The translations under genes were made by a program, and so were the position numbers. The notes beneath the pieces were generated by a model. It saw only the letters and a list, made by a program, of their open reading frames with translations. It searched no databases and was not told the origin of the DNA. A stretch of DNA of 64,000 nucleotides from Patiria miniata (taxonomy: Eukaryota; Echinodermata; Asteroidea; Valvatida; Asterinidae): the NCBI RefSeq assembly GCF_015706575.1, contig NW_024037076.1:4374777-4438776 (forward strand), read 5' to 3'. Of this stretch, positions 40,990 through 52,850 are shown piece after piece. Positions within the stretch are counted from its first letter, which is position 1. Each line of letters begins with the position of its first letter.

Positions 40990-41876
40990 GGTTCCTTGCA
41001 GTTACGAGCTTTGTCCCCGTATTTCCAATGGTACCAGCAGGAATCAGTAGGGTTGTCCCCCGACGCGGAAGAACTGCGATCGCGTCTGTGCTGGCTTTGG
41101 TCGCGACTGCGGCTCCTCGACCGACCGTGTTGATACTGGTTCTGGCGCACCAACAACTCCATCTGGGCCGTGAGCTTTTCGACTTGAGCTTGAAGCAACT
41201 GTATCTCCGATGCAGCAGATGGCTTGACTGTAGCAACAAGTGCTGGTGCTGGAACGGCAGCACAGGCCTGAGCTGGTGACGGGGAAACTTCAACGATTTT
41301 GTCCGCGAGCTTAGCGAGTTGTGCGATGTCGACGTCGCTTGTCGAGGCCAAGATCAATTGGATGTTTGTTGGCAGGCGTTGCATGAACAACTGCTTCAGG
41401 ATTGCAGGCTCCAGTGTGTTATTGCCGAGGAGTTGTTCCATGGTGCGAAGTAACTGCGAGGGCTTCTTATCTCCAAGCTCTTCTGTAGTCAACAGTTTTT
41501 GGAGGCGCTTTCGCTCCGACTCGCTAGTGCGTTTGATGAGCTCCTCCTTCAGTTTGGAATATGGGTTATCAGCCGGTGGGTTGACTAACAAGTCCCTTAC
41601 TTCCTGCGCAATGGATGGTTGTAGAGATGCGATCACGTACGAGTATTTCGTGAGCTCCGATTTGATGCCCCGGGTAAGAAACTGCGCCTCAACTTGTGCG
41701 AACCATATCACCGGGTCGTTGGGCCAATACGGTGGGAGTTTCAAAGCTACTGCACTGACTGGTGATGCTCCAGAAGACCCTCCAGAATCTGGGTTTTGCG
41801 GCTCCGATTTGGTAGCCATCGCACGTTTTTGGGTCACCACTTTGGGGAATGCGAGTTCGTTACAGTCAAGTGTCAC
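40926..41876 (-). CDS. Ty3/gypsy gag
   Basis: Open frame of 316 codons. It has a capsid-like domain ([38 protein letters not shown]-type region), then a glutamine-rich helix ([16 protein letters not shown]), an RSRSRDQ stretch and a zinc-binding [18 protein letters not shown] near the end. This CHHC form replaces the usual CCHC and marks the CsRn1-like group. The first Met may lie inside; the frame begins near the 5' LTR edge. Confidence 0.9.
   Translation of the reverse strand: MTLDCNELAFPKVVTQKRAMATKSEPQNPDSGGSSGASPVSAVALKLPPYWPNDPVIWFAQVEAQFLTRGIKSELTKYSYVIASLQPSIAQEVRDLLVNPPADNPYSKLKEELIKRTSESERKRLQKLLTTEELGDKKPSQLLRTMEQLLGNNTLEPAILKQLFMQRLPTNIQLILASTSDVDIAQLAKLADKIVEVSPSPAQACAAVPAPALVATVKPSAASEIQLLQAQVEKLTAQMELLVRQNQYQHGRSRSRSRDQSQHRRDRSSSASGDNPTDSCWYHWKYGDKARNCKEPCNYTRNHSSNTAQGNQQASG
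41823..41840 (-). promoter_or_regulatory. Primer binding site, tRNA-Trp-like
   Basis: TGGTGACCC then AAAAACGTG on the minus strand, one base after the 5' LTR. It resembles the 3' end complement of metazoan tRNA-Trp, the primer reported for CsRn1-type elements. Confidence 0.65.
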
Positions 41877-42313
41877 TCACCCAATTCTGTTCCGATGTGT
41901 GTGTGCGGTACTGTCCAACTGTTCTCCCGCACGGTGGCTGGCGGTAGAATTTGCCTCGACTACCGCGAGACGAAACCGATCCTGGTCCCGCGAATATATA
42001 TTTACAAATGTTCACAAGGTTACCGACGGACGGACGAAGACGACGAGAATTAACTAACTAGTATAAAACTTGGAATTGCTGACGAATAACGATGATAAAC
42101 TGGCAAAACTTGGCACTTCGAATTTACAGGAACGCGACGTTATTAAGACGTTAGAACGAAGGGGCACGTCCTTCGCACGTGTTTGTGAACCAACGAAAAG
42201 TCTATGTGAAACGCGTATTATGTACAGGTACCAGCGACACGCGAAAGTGCTGACAGGTCAAAGTATGACGAAATGCTGACAAAGGTCAGAGTTCGCGCGG
42301 GGTGGTCACCACA
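41841..42313 (-). repeat. 5' LTR of the Ty3/gypsy element
   Basis: Partner of 37207-37679; frames read within the two are the same residue for residue. Target copy GAAC at 42314-42317. Confidence 0.9.
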
Positions 42314-43560
42314 GAACTAAAGCGGCCCCTGGCCCTGTGGCCCCACGCCGTAATGAGCAAAACATACGCGAAGGAATTTACTAAATGTAAGAAAGCAGCC
42401 TTGCAACAATAATATTTACATGCGATGTCATGCATAATGATACAATTCTTTTTTTCAGAATGAAATGGAACCCAAATGGAGATAAAATACAGGGTTCTCC
42501 ACTACAGTTAAACGTTTTAAGAGCAACAATATATTCTAAACAAAACAATGAAATAAATTCTCTGATAATCTCAAAAAACTTTTGCTAAAAAGGTCAAATG
42601 AAAGTGGCAAGGAATCGCCCCCAGATTGCACCGCAGAGCATCTATATTCCAAATTAAGCCTCGACGTACATGTAAGGGCTTTGCGCTTTGCTTTCGCATT
42701 AACTTTGTCCGTTCTTTATTCCAGCACCCCCTGGCAAAAGTTTGTTCCAGCAGCAATGGTAAAGTGTCCGGTGAAATCAGAGTGCTGCCCACATACCTTT
42801 CTGGAGACATCGGATCCAGTGAAATCGGACGCGAAAAAAATCAACATGTTTGATTTAATCCAGTCTCACCATGTGCGGTCAGATCAGTCCGATTTTTCAG
42901 CGCACACCTCTGCTTTAGAGGCTTTGTGACTTGAGTTGTCCGCCACATTTGGTGTAGTGTAAAGTGCGGACTCTATAAAAAAAAAATAATACGGACTCGT
43001 TGGTACTTGGTTGTATTGCGCAAGCCTCTGTGAAGATTAAAAGTAAGACAGACTATTTTATGGAGTTCAAATCTCAAATGACACCGGCAAGCAATTGCGA
43101 AACGTCCCCCATGAAACCTTGTCGCCCCCCCCCCCCCGTCGCCCCCCCCCCGTCGCCCCCCCCCCCCCCCCCACTGAGATTTTGAGTTTCTAAAAAAATT
43201 ATCATTGATCTACATGACGCCCCCATGAAATGTCCCAGCCCCCCCCCCCCCCCCCCCCCCCCGGCGGCAAATTATGGCTGTGAAACATGGACGGCCAACA
43301 AGAATGAGTAAAAGAAGATGACAGCTTTCGAATTGAAATGTTTAATACAGAAATAAAGTTGAGAATTATCAATTACAAACTAAGAAATGAGGATATTCTA
43401 AAACAGTTGGGCATTCCCCCTGCGGACGACTCCTGAACATGATCAAGAAAAGAAAATCGACTTATTTTCGGCATTTAACCCTATTGAAGCTTGCTGTCTG
43501 AATAGTTACAGTCAAAAAAATCAATCCTCTTCCCCTGCCATGTCATTTTACATAGGCTAG
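42314..43560. other. Stretch with long poly-C blocks, no gene
   Basis: 42.3-43.1 kb is anonymous; a TTCCAGCACCCCCTGGCAAA phrase near 42720 resembles repeat D. C-runs interrupted by GTCG occur at 43123-43172, and a single long C-run at 43239-43262. 43265-43555 contains eroded LINE-like sequence (GGCAAATTATGGCTGTGAAA). Confidence 0.5.
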
Positions 43561-45375
43561 TCACCAACAGTCAGGTCATGATATTTCAAGCAAGCACAAA
43601 CAAGACTAGTCAAATTCAGTCAACAGACAAAAGCAATGTCTTTGTGTCCAAGATTGATTCAATCCGCTCAGATTTACCTCTAGCTATCTCTGATGACACA
43701 TGTATTTATGCCAATCCAGCATCCGCTCTGACCGTTTTCCTAATGCCTCTCCCGATGGGATCTGCTCTGAAATCTCGAAGTCACCTTCAAAATCGAGTGA
43801 CCTAGACCCCATACCAACTTGGCTCCTGAAACAATGCACTGATTCAGTTGTGCCTGCAATCACTAATATCAACAATAGCCTGCAGTCCGGTGTTGTTCCC
43901 CCAGCCCTTAAAACTGCCCACGTACGACCTTTGTTGAAAAAGCCATCATTGGATCCGAACGATCTTCGCAACTACCGCCCGGTATCCATTGCTCTCAAAA
44001 CTACTTGAGCGCGTCGCATTCTCCAAGCTGTCCATGTTCCTCCGACTGAATAACCTCCTTCACAATTATCAGTCTGCCTATCGTTCACACCACAGTGTTG
44101 TATGAAACACTACTCATTCACCTGTCCAATCATATTCTCCACCAGATGGACGTCGGGAAAGTTACAGCGCTTGTTCTTCTCGATCTATCCTCGGCCTTCG
44201 ACACGATCGATCATGCCGTCCCGATCAATCGCTTACGCTCTCTAGGAGTATGTGGTTCATCTCTGAAATGGTGCGAATCCTACCTGTCTAATCGACATCA
44301 AACCATTTGCATCAAAGGAGTGAAGTCTGTCCCTACTGTCCTTGACTGTGGTGTTCCTCAAGGCTCTGTCGGAGGGCCTTTACTATTCACCATCTACATC
44401 CAACCACTTGGTAAAATCATCCAAAAATACAACCTGCTATGCTGATGACATTCAACTGTATCAGTCATTTCAACCGTCCCTTTGTAATGCTCTGTCCACT
44501 CTGAAAAATCTTGAGGCACATGCATCAATGAGATCAAGTCGTGGATGGCGGCAAACTGTCTCAAGTTAAATGATAGGAAATCAGAATTCATAATGTGTGG
44601 CTCTAAACAACAACTCGCCAAGATCAACATCCCCGGTATCCACATTGGTGATTCTGTCATCCTACCTTCCACATGTCGGAACCTCGGAGTTACTTTTGAC
44701 TGCAACATGTCACTCATCAACCACGTCGCATACGTATCAAAATCGGTCCGTTATCACCTCAGGAATCTCGGCTTCATCCGTAAAAACCTCAATCGCACAG
44801 CTCCAGAACAACTGGTACATGTACATGCTTTCATATCTTCCCGCCTGGACTTCTGCAACTCTCTCCAGTACAACTTGCCGCAATATCTAATTGACAAGCT
44901 TCACTCCTTCAAAATGCCTCTGCCCGTCTTGTCACACTGTCCAAACGATCAACCCACATCACCCCCATACTCAAATCTCTTCACTGGCTCCCATCACCAA
45001 TCGCATTACATTCAAAGTTCTCCTTCATATATTACATTCACTACAAGGCACTTCAACCGGTTACATCAATGACTTAATCGCTTTGTACCATCCAGCCAGA
45101 AATCTCCGTTCACGAGAACTACACCAGTTGACAGTACCTCGTACCAATCATTCGTGGGGTCAATGGTCTTTCGCTCATGCTGCCCCGGAACTTTGGAACA
45201 ATCTCCCACTTGAACTACGCCAAATGAAATCCCTGTCCACATTCAAATCTAACCTCAAAACCCATCTGTTTCTACGTCGTTTTTGTAATTAATGTTTTTC
45301 TTTGTATGTAAGTGCCATGAGCGTCATGCCTGGCGGATACCGGCGCTTAAATACCAAGTGTTCATTATTATTACA
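43560..45375 (+). pseudogene. CR1/L2-like LINE, ORF2 3' half, frame-broken
   Basis: Reverse transcriptase pieces in order: PTWLLKQC, HVRPLLKKPSLDPNDLRNYR, VTALVLLDLSSAFDTIDHAV, VLDCGVPQGSVGGPLLFTIY, CYADDIQLYQSF, MAANCLKLNDRKSEF, LGVTFDCNMSLINHV, SSRLDFCNSL, then LHQLTVPRTNHSWGQWSFAH and LWNNLPLELRQ. The catalytic YADD is present. At least five frame changes separate the pieces (near 43700, 44000, 44440, 44540 and 44880-45000). It is 5'-truncated, lacking the endonuclease. The 3' end GGCGCTTAAATACC...ATTATTATTA carries the short ATT tail typical of L2/CR1. Confidence 0.85.
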
Positions 45376-45459
45376 CGTGTAATGGTACCACTAAGGAGAC
45401 ACCTTATCGTAATTTCTTCGCACGATGGGAGACATCGGCCATTAGGGAGACATTTTCCA

Positions 45460-45690
45460 GTGTTGTAGTCTAGTACTTTTTTCCCGAGTACCGAGTACTG
45501 TCGAGTACCTCGGTAGCCGAGTACGAGTACGAGCGCTTGTGCTTCCGAGTACAAGAACATGTCTCCGAGTACGAGTACTTGAACGTACGAGTACTGCCAC
45601 TTCCGAGTACGAGTACGGGTACAAGTACTTGTATTCCGAGTACGAGTACGAGTACTTGTATTTCCGAATACGGCACCGGGTACATTATTA
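45460..45690. repeat. GAGTAC echo repeat
   Basis: About twenty copies of GAGTAC or GTACTCG-type words, arranged as CCGAGTACGAGTACTTG-like units of 20-30 bp with no strict period. The words are self-complementary enough to fold many ways. Three frames stay open through it, which reflects the repeat and not a gene. Confidence 0.75.
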
Positions 45691-46313
45691 TGCTTGAAGC
45701 CTAAAATTATGTGTACTGGTAATCTCTTTTGATACTAGGGTTCGTCTTTGTAAGCTTTTTTAATTTTTTGAATGTAATTTGTTTTGTTTTTTAAATCGGC
45801 AACAGCAGGAAGTATTTTCCAAGGAAATGCTACACAGTTGAGACACAGACATGGAAGTTTAGGTCAACTGTCATTTAATCAAATTAATCTACAATGCTGT
45901 GCATTATTATTCTTGTATTTTCGGGTCCTTATTCCTCAGACAAAAAAAACACAAGTACAAGTGACTAAAAGACCAGATGCATCTTTATGTTTATGATCGG
46001 TAGATGGCAAGTTTTGGGCTTGGCAAGAATTTATCGGTCTACTGAGTTTCTATGAGCACTTGCAGAGGGTAAAACATGAATAGCTTTTTTTATGAAAACG
46101 AAACTACACTGGAATTGGCGTAAGGCATTGCTAGTTTCAATAAAAGCCCGTCCCACTCCTAAAAAAAACTAGAAACACACAAAACGAAGGAGATATTTGT
46201 AGAGCAAGCATAATGTATAGCGTAGCGGCGCAATTTCATCGTCGTAGAACACTGCTGGCTGGAACACATTTGTGCCCGGGAGTAGGGGGTGCTGAAGCAT
46301 ATTCCAGCTTTAT

Positions 46314-46583
46314 ATAAGCTTTCTTTTAGTACAAGTATCATTCAAATCACTCACGTAGTTTTCAAGTTACGGAATTTTAAACACAACCACCGTCTCAAAG
46401 TTCTGTCCACGGATCACAAAAAAGGTGTGCGTTCTTTCAGCAAAACGATAACAATTCACACCATGTTCACACACATCCCTATATGATTTGTTTTCGTTTT
46501 CCTGAAAGAATACTAACTTATTTTGTGATCCTTGGACAGAACCATAAAACGGTGGTTGTGTTTAAAATTCCGTAACTTGAAAA
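46314..46583. mobile_element. Truncated A2 mariner MITE (left copy)
   Basis: Matches 58151-58425, which begins with an intact CAGGGTGAGT end at 58052. Here the left end is lost with the 860-bp deletion. Confidence 0.7.
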
Positions 46584-47960
46584 GCAAACGGTTTTGGAAA
46601 GCTAATGAACAATTGTTTTTCTTCACCACAATTAGCTGTACTTATTCGTTTTATATATTCTGACAAATTGGTAACAATATAAAGATCAGGATTCTCTGAA
46701 AAGATCGGTAAAACCAAATCGGCTTGATGTACTCCTGGTCTACTTTGTTTTCATAAACTTCCTACTCTTAGATGACACTCTTTGTCAGATATTAACACAT
46801 CCTCAATGCATATTAGATGCAATGTTTGGATTCGCCGAGCTATCACCAGAGCCAGCAACTTAACTACTTGTTTACTTTTAGAACAGCTCTTTTGTGATAC
46901 CTGACGACTTCAGAAAATTGGGCAAAACACCAACATCCCATATTATTTTATAACGAGGGAATGATGGTCTACAATTAAATACCCCTTTCATAAATCTGGT
47001 GGTTAATGCATGACTGCCAAAAGTAACGCCATCTATGGGCAAAATAATGGACGAAATTGCCGGCCTGGCAGAATTAACAGAACTATAACTGAGACCACTA
47101 TCAAAAAATCTGTTAAGAATTGTAAGGCATTGCCTATTGTTGGTTTTATAGGGTTAATTCCATGTTGGCTACAAAAGGAGTCCCATCTTCTGAAATATGA
47201 AGCATACTGGTTTTTGTGTCTTGCTTCTCCACGAAGCCACGATGATCTCGTTTATTTCCGACCAGCTTTATTTCCAACTTTGTTGGTTGTTTTTATGTCA
47301 TGAACTGCTTTGGTCAGATTGTCCCCCAAAAGAAGTTGTGTGACTGGGACAAATGGAGCACAGAGGCGTTGATACTGAGTATTTAGATCGGGACGCATTT
47401 ATAATAGCTCCCTACGCCTAAGATTCAATTCGATGTTGGTATTAGCCCTGAGTGTTACTGTATCCGTGGCTAGTTTCACCTCGTCTTTGACGCTTTGCTT
47501 AGCCAGTAATTTCTCCGTTAATTGGAGACAAGGAACAAATGACGAGACCAGCAATTTCTGGACTCGCAAGAATTTTAAGTCTCGTGAGCGAGTACCAGGT
47601 TTGAGTAACGCCCATATTTCTGGGCTGATTTAAGTTTTCATCAACTTGGTACAATTTTGAGGCCTGCAATAAGCTTTTTGTTTTTCGGCCAATTTCTCAT
47701 CGGAAAGTTTCGGCATGAGAATTTTGTCAGTCAGAGTAGCGGAGCTTGTCTTTGACTTTTGGCCCAACCTTATTGTCTGTTCCCCCGCAGTTTTCAATGG
47801 TTTTTTAACTTTGATTTAGAAGGTTCGGAATTATTGGCTATTAAGCCATCTTCCATCCTGTACTTGGGTTTCAGAAACCTGTCCTGACGGTGCTGGGTGT
47901 GGAGACAAATCTGAAAACCCAAGTCCAAAAATTCAAAACGCATTCAAGAATTTCGTATGC
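46584..47960 (-). mobile_element. Fossil tyrosine-recombinase (DIRS-like) retroelement, left copy
   Basis: Minus-strand reading shows a gag-like part (LTDKILMPKLSDEKLAEKQK, RANTNIELNLRRRELL, VTQLLLGDNLTKAVHDIK) followed by a tyrosine-recombinase part (KLLALVIARRIQTLHLI with the conserved Arg, KQSRPGVHQADLVLPIFSEN). This resembles DIRS-type elements; no reverse transcriptase region is seen. It is broken in several places and old relative to the duplication, since both copies share the decay. Confidence 0.65.
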
Positions 47961-48169
47961 CATTGCCAATTAAAGCAGTAGGCCTACAGACAGATGTGCT
48001 AAATCTATAATACGATACATAAGCATCGGCCTATGCATATAATAAGTGAAGAGAGAACGGAGGTTGGCGTCCGTTCTTCAGCTGGCTAGATCGCACAAAT
48101 GAAGGCTGGCTGGTGAGCGCTATCTCACGTAATCTCTGTCCAGAGTGACGTCATAATGGTGAGGTAGAA

Positions 48170-48275
48170 CCACGGAGGTACTGTAAAATTATGAATACGG
48201 GACTCCTACGGTTTATCAGGAATTTTAAACCGTGGATAACGGTAGCTCCAAATCGTGAATGTGTGACTGGGGCTT
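48170..48275. repeat. Short CCGTGG/CTACGG block
   Basis: CACGGAGGTACTG, GGACTCCTACGG, AAACCGTGGATAACGG and GTGTGACTGGGGC follow the vocabulary and closing phrase of 5760-6420. Same at 60165-60265. Confidence 0.55.
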
Positions 48276-48610
48276 TACAAAAGAAAGAAAGGTGCAGCTC
48301 TGAACTTTAATCGATGAATTGTAGCCCTAACCCGTAATCGTCCGTCACGGTCAGCAGTTGCGCATAATGCAACTCAGGCAGCAGATCGTGCACGACAATT
48401 GTGTAATTCTCAACATGAACTTTCAAAGCCGAGCCGCCTGGAGTCACTACATGGAGTACGTTCGTGGTGGGATGTACGGGCGGTTGTTTTTCCCGCTGAG
48501 ATAAACTACTTATAGCGTGACATTTCTTCAAGAATAACATTTGATGTGCTTCACTGATTCTCATCTTCACTTGCCAACTATACGTGCGGTTTAATAAGGG
48601 CACAAGCAAG

Positions 48611-49470
48611 ATGAGTGGGGAGAGAAGTGGAGAGAAACTGCTATGGTTTCTGCTCGTATTGATGATGATGTGGCAGTACGTCGTGAGTATCCCGTCACAG
48701 GGTAAGTTCTGCATACTACATTGGTGGCAGATCATGGTCGATAACCCCGTCGATATTTCATTAGAAAAGCAAATTTGGACGTGTAAAGTCTTCATATTCA
48801 TTTATTATTTTTGTAAGGTATATTTTAATAGTGAAAAAGTGAAAAGGGGGAGACTTTTTCTCGGGAGTTCCTTCCAATTTACTTGTTATATTGACCTTAA
48901 TTTATCACCGGTTTTTGTTTTTAATTATTGGCTAATCAAAATCAGAATCAAATAATCTTATCCAATCACAATCGTTCTTTCCATACACTTCTTGAGGTAA
49001 CTGAGTAAAATTTACATGGAAACCAACTTGGGCGGACAAGGTCTTTTTCAGTTCTGAGAACTTGCCGAATTGTCAACGTTTTCTAGTTGCACCCGCATTC
49101 ATTTAGGGGCCTATCCAGAGGTGTAGCCCGAGTGTGAGTGCATGGGGCACGTACGGCCCCTTGTGCTCATCAAGGCCGGCGTCCCCGTTGTGTCACAACG
49201 TGACCAATCCTTTCATCTGACTGTCATTGGTGGCTTACACTGATCCGTGAGCAGCTTATTCTACCAACTTTTTTTAAGCATTCTGAATTATGTTCTTGTT
49301 CTCATACAATTTCAGTTCTTGTGATGAACCCACCCCGTTTCATGTACATGTCTTTCTCCAAATCGGTGTATGTGCAGGGCTACAAATTGTGCTTCAAACA
49401 AAATCAACTCTCTTGCGAATTTCTTTACCTGATTACAACTGCAACTCTTTGCGTCATTCTTATTGGGTGA
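48611..49470 (+). CDS. Two-exon open frame with signal peptide, left copy
   Basis: Exon 48611-48701 encodes MSGERSGEK followed by LLWFLLVLMMMWQYVVS, a clear signal peptide, and ends G|GTAAGT in phase 1. Exon 49316-49470 after ATACAATTTCAG takes two bases and continues VLVMNPPRFMYM, YVQGYKLCFKQNQLSCEF and a hydrophobic end LYLITTATLCVILIG before TGA: 81 residues in all. The product would be a small secreted or membrane-attached peptide. No family recognised. KSVYVQG is faintly like the start of alpha-2-macroglobulin domain MG2, too little to name it. The same structure is kept in the right copy. It may be the 5' part of a longer gene. Confidence 0.4.
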
Positions 49471-49485
49471 TTTGGTACGACTAGT

Positions 49486-49780
49486 CTGAGTATCATCCGC
49501 TCACGGAGCCCTATCTCCTGTCGAACGTCTGATACACTCAACCAAAAAAGAAAGCCCCCCCCCCCTTCCAATACTTTTTTGGTCTAACCCCAAAACTACT
49601 GATCACCTCTCGCTCAATAATGACTAATCAGTACGTACATTCCTTCGCAAACCAGCCGTACTCTGTATTTGGCCCAAAACAGTGATAATGTTTACGAATT
49701 TATGCAATTTATGACAAATGATACCGAAAACAGTTGCACTTTTGTATACGTGCAAGTTGTGGTTTACACTCACCTTGCAC
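49486..49780. mobile_element. Family C fragment with truncated mariner-type MITE
   Basis: CTGAGTATCATCCGCTCACG is the family C start; a TA-flanked MITE begins at 49535 (CACTCAACCAAAAAAGAAAG) and is cut at 49780. The complete version is at 61489-61943. Confidence 0.75.
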
Positions 49781-49821
49781 TGATGTATACTGAAATTTGA
49801 TACAAAAAACAAACAAAAAGG

Positions 49822-50097
49822 AGATCCCGAACCTGTGTTAACAGGAACGGAGTGCCCATCTCTCTTTCTTTAGCGATTGGGCCAGACTCATATGCCGCCG
49901 TGGGGGGATCGCCACACCTTCTCCACAACGAGTATGTTACGGTACCTTCCCAGCATTAACACCTGGGTTGAGAGGAGTAATTGAAGTAAAGTGCCTTACT
50001 CAAGGACATACAACACGCATGGCCACGGCGGGGCTCGAACCCACAACCTTATGATCATGAATCCTGTGCTCCACCGCCAGACCACACGTGCCCACTT
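49822..50097 (-). mobile_element. tRNA-derived SINE (left copy)
   Basis: Reverse-strand copy of the 20125 SINE: B box GGTTCGAGCC at about 50033-50042, body GTAAGGCACTTTACTTCAAT. Flanked by the 3' tail AGATGGGCACTCCGTTCCTG. Confidence 0.85.
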
Positions 50098-50799
50098 TAA
50101 ACAAAATCATTGGTTGTACTGGAAATGTTAAATTTTCGTGATCCTTTGTTCTGACATAAAATTATTCATAACTTAACTAATGAAATAGTGTCTAATGAAA
50201 TAGTTGTCGGCCTGACCTCTCTGCGTTTGTAACTCAACAAACGCCTTGACCTCTAGTTCAATACTCAATTTGCCAGGCTATTCAATACTATTTCCCCGCT
50301 GGTCACGAATCACAAAGGCGATCACGGATGCATGATTTATCGCGTGCTCTGCCAATTTTTTTATAATTTATTTTGTGGGGGGGGGGGGGGAATTGAATTG
50401 AATTACCTCAGGTATTTTAGGCGGTTCCCAACTTGATGACCTCGTGTTTGTTTGGGTTGAATTGTCCCCAACTTTGCCAGGGCTGCTTACAAAATCTATG
50501 GCCTCGAAACTTGCCTTGTTGCATTCAATTAGTTTTGTCAACTATAAAGGTGGGCTAACTACTTTTCTTTGAAGCAAGCGCAATGAACCGCTCAATTAAT
50601 CACCCATGCAAAATTTTGTATTACCCATTCAATTTCGGGAACCCCCACACCCATTGGTGAATAGTGGTCAAGGACGTTATTGGAATTCTTGAAATTAAAA
50701 GAGAGCCCCCTCCACCCACAAAATGCGTTTCTCGTGAAAAAAACACAACAATACTGTGCAGTTGTTAAGATATTTTGCAGTTATCCAAAAAAGAGTGTT

Positions 50800-50990
50800 A
50801 TGGGTGCACAACTGTAAATAGGCCTAAACCCATCCGCCGAGCTCATGAATAAAAGTTATACCCTCAAAATATTCCATATTAGAGAATTCTAAGAGCCATA
50901 ACATTGGGGAATTGAAGAAAAATGGGAATGAACCACTGGCCCAGACTTGGGCCTTCCAATTCTGAGTATTTTGGATGCAATTGAGCTCGA
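50800..50990. repeat. Repeat inverted relative to 57840-58015
   Basis: TAAATAGGCCTAAACCCATC, CCGAGCTCATGAATAAAAGT and TTTTGGATGCAATTGAGCTC appear reversed at 57.84-58.02 kb. Noncoding. Confidence 0.75.
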
Positions 50991-51550
50991 AAGTGGCGCT
51001 ACTTTTTCATGTTGTGGCGGGATCGTTTTTCAAGATGGCTACATTTCCGCTTTGGGAAAAACTAGTGCAGTGCCCGTCTAAAATGTGCATGTTCGGGAAG
51101 GGCAAATTGCTTGACCGCTGGTATTGGTTGCTTGCAGCGTTTTTGAGAACTTCTCGTGCAAACAACGCACCCGATTCAATGGTGTTGTTTTCACAGGTTG
51201 AACACACACGTACATTCACACGTTGAACGCACATTTTTTTAATGTGGACGGAATTATAGGAAGAAAACGCAGAAAAAAACTGTGCTTTTGTTTATCCCAA
51301 TGTTGGTAATGGAATAGCCCCCCCCCCCCCCCACCCAGTGAAGTACCCATTGTTGATAATGGAATAGCCCCCAAGTGAAGGTCAGCAAGGGCCAAGTTCG
51401 GGCAAGGACCAGTAGTCGACTAGTGGTTGATTTGTGACGTACCTTACGCCTGCGCACTGATAGGAACGTGCGAACGTCTCTAGTCAAATGCTGGTCAAAA
51501 TGTCATCGCAAAAATTCTGGATCCTGGCTCTCTGCTAGCGTTATGAATGC

Positions 51551-52165
51551 TTGTTTGTTTGTTTGTTTGTTTGTTTTATTTCCATTCATACTTCAAACAT
51601 ACAATGAATAAAGATTAATGATCGAATCAAAGTGTATCAAAATAGAAAAAGCAGAACAATACAGCATGAATGGGGGTGGCATCCAGAGAAGGACTGGCCT
51701 TCTGTAGTGGAGCACCCGAGACTGCGGTCAAAGTAAAGTACATGTATTTGGAATAATGCAAACAATGAGATCCCAGGTAGAGTTTATAAATGTAGTAAGT
51801 TCGAACATAAAGTGAGCACATACAAAAACATAAAAGTCGTATACATAAAGGAGAAAAAAATAGGGAAAAAAGGAATTAACGTCTTGCTGAATGTAGGCAC
51901 GAGTAGCAGTTAAGATTTGTACAAACAAAATCATTGTACTTATTTAAATAGAATTCCTTGAGGTGTTTAACAAAAAGCTTTTTGGATGAACTGACCAGAA
52001 GAAGTCTAAGTTGATCAGGAAGACCATTAACAATTCAAGGCAAAATATTACGGTAATTAGCTGATGTTATGTCCAGTCTAAATGTACTACTACAATGAAT
52101 ACAATTACTTTGTCTTGTAGAATAATGGTACAAGTCCTGGTTTTTGGTTACCAGCGAAGCAACCA
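51551..52165 (-). mobile_element. LINE 3' fragment with (AAAC)n tail
   Basis: On the minus strand a degraded frame reads VNGLPDQLRLLLVSSSKKLF and VKHLKEFYLNKYNDF, the style of a LINE ORF2 C-terminus, and the element ends in (AAAC)n (51551-51576). Heavily broken; clade not determined. Confidence 0.5.
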
Positions 52166-52289
52166 ACCTCAGTAGGCTGGTTCCAAATAGTCGACTAGAG
52201 TAGTCAACCATCGTCGACTAGACAGAGTTCGGGCAAGCGTTAGTCGACCAGTGGTTAACTATAGTCCTTGCGCGAACTTGACCTAGCTC

Positions 52290-52850
52290 TCTGCACACGT
52301 ACACGCCACTGATCTCTATATAAAGACTGTATAGCGGATATCCATACACCATTCACACAGCACTCTTTGCATATTGACCAATTCGCCCCGGTCTCACGAA
52401 GATGGCCGCGTATGATACGAACTTTCTAAGCGTATATACAGCGCGCGTTGTATCAACAGTTGACGCGCATTTTGGTCACGTACACATGTTATGATGTTCT
52501 AAAAAGGACACATTTCCGTAGTGATTATTATTTCCAAAACGCCGAAAAAGTGAAGTACGGCTTAAAAAAGTGAACCACGACGTTAGAAAATTGTAAACCT
52601 TGGTCAGTGGTGGTGGTCGAAATACATGTATGAGTAAAGTGAACCGCGATGTTACAAAAGAAATCATGCTGTCTATAAAGACGGCAACTTGTCCTTTGTA
52701 GATCACCAGCCAGTCTCACCGGTCTCACCAATATGGCGTCAAATTCATTCATTGTGCGGCTCTTTATCCGCTATCCAGTTTTTATATAGAGATAAGTTGT
52801 ACACGCGTGCAGTGTTAATTGTGACATTACACAACTCAGTGGCGCCATAC
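52290..52850. mobile_element. MITE-like element with inverted ends
   Basis: CTGATCTCTATATAAAGACT and GTATAGCGGATA near 52310 pair with TCCGCTATCCAGTTTTTATATAGAGAT near 52770 (shared words TCCGCTATCCAG, TATATAGAGAT). Noncoding. Confidence 0.55.

Larger units (their letters stand above)
37207..42313 (-). mobile_element. Ty3/gypsy LTR retrotransposon, CsRn1-like, looks whole
   Basis: 5.1 kb, minus strand. Two LTRs of 473 bp (37207-37679, 41841-42313) with no difference noticed on reading, and a 4-bp target duplication GAAC (37203-37206, 42314-42317). It has gag and pol open frames, a PBS and a PPT. The gag CHHC zinc motif and a primer site resembling the 3' end of tRNA-Trp are features of the CsRn1 group. 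It looks whole, with no evident break, and near-identical LTRs indicate a very young insertion. Confidence 0.95.

Noticed and set aside
41299-42057. 252-codon plus-strand frame
   Set aside because: Antisense shadow of gag and the LTR of the Ty3/gypsy element.
45442-45685. Three overlapping minus-strand frames rich in Tyr/Ser/Val
   Set aside because: They are translations of the GAGTAC echo repeat in several frames.
47010-47303. 97-codon plus-strand frame present in both duplicates
   Set aside because: It is antisense to the gag-like and recombinase parts of the YR-element fossil, which explain the conservation.
48307-48801. 164-codon minus-strand frame, also in the right copy
   Set aside because: It overlaps the signal-peptide exon on the other strand; it loses its end and changes length in the right copy, whereas the plus-strand exon keeps start, phase and donor. 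Not excluded, but the weaker choice.
49316-49470. Alpha-2-macroglobulin / thioester-protein exon
   Set aside because: Only KSVYVQG-like similarity to the MG2 start; an MG1 domain is missing and the frame ends after 50 residues.
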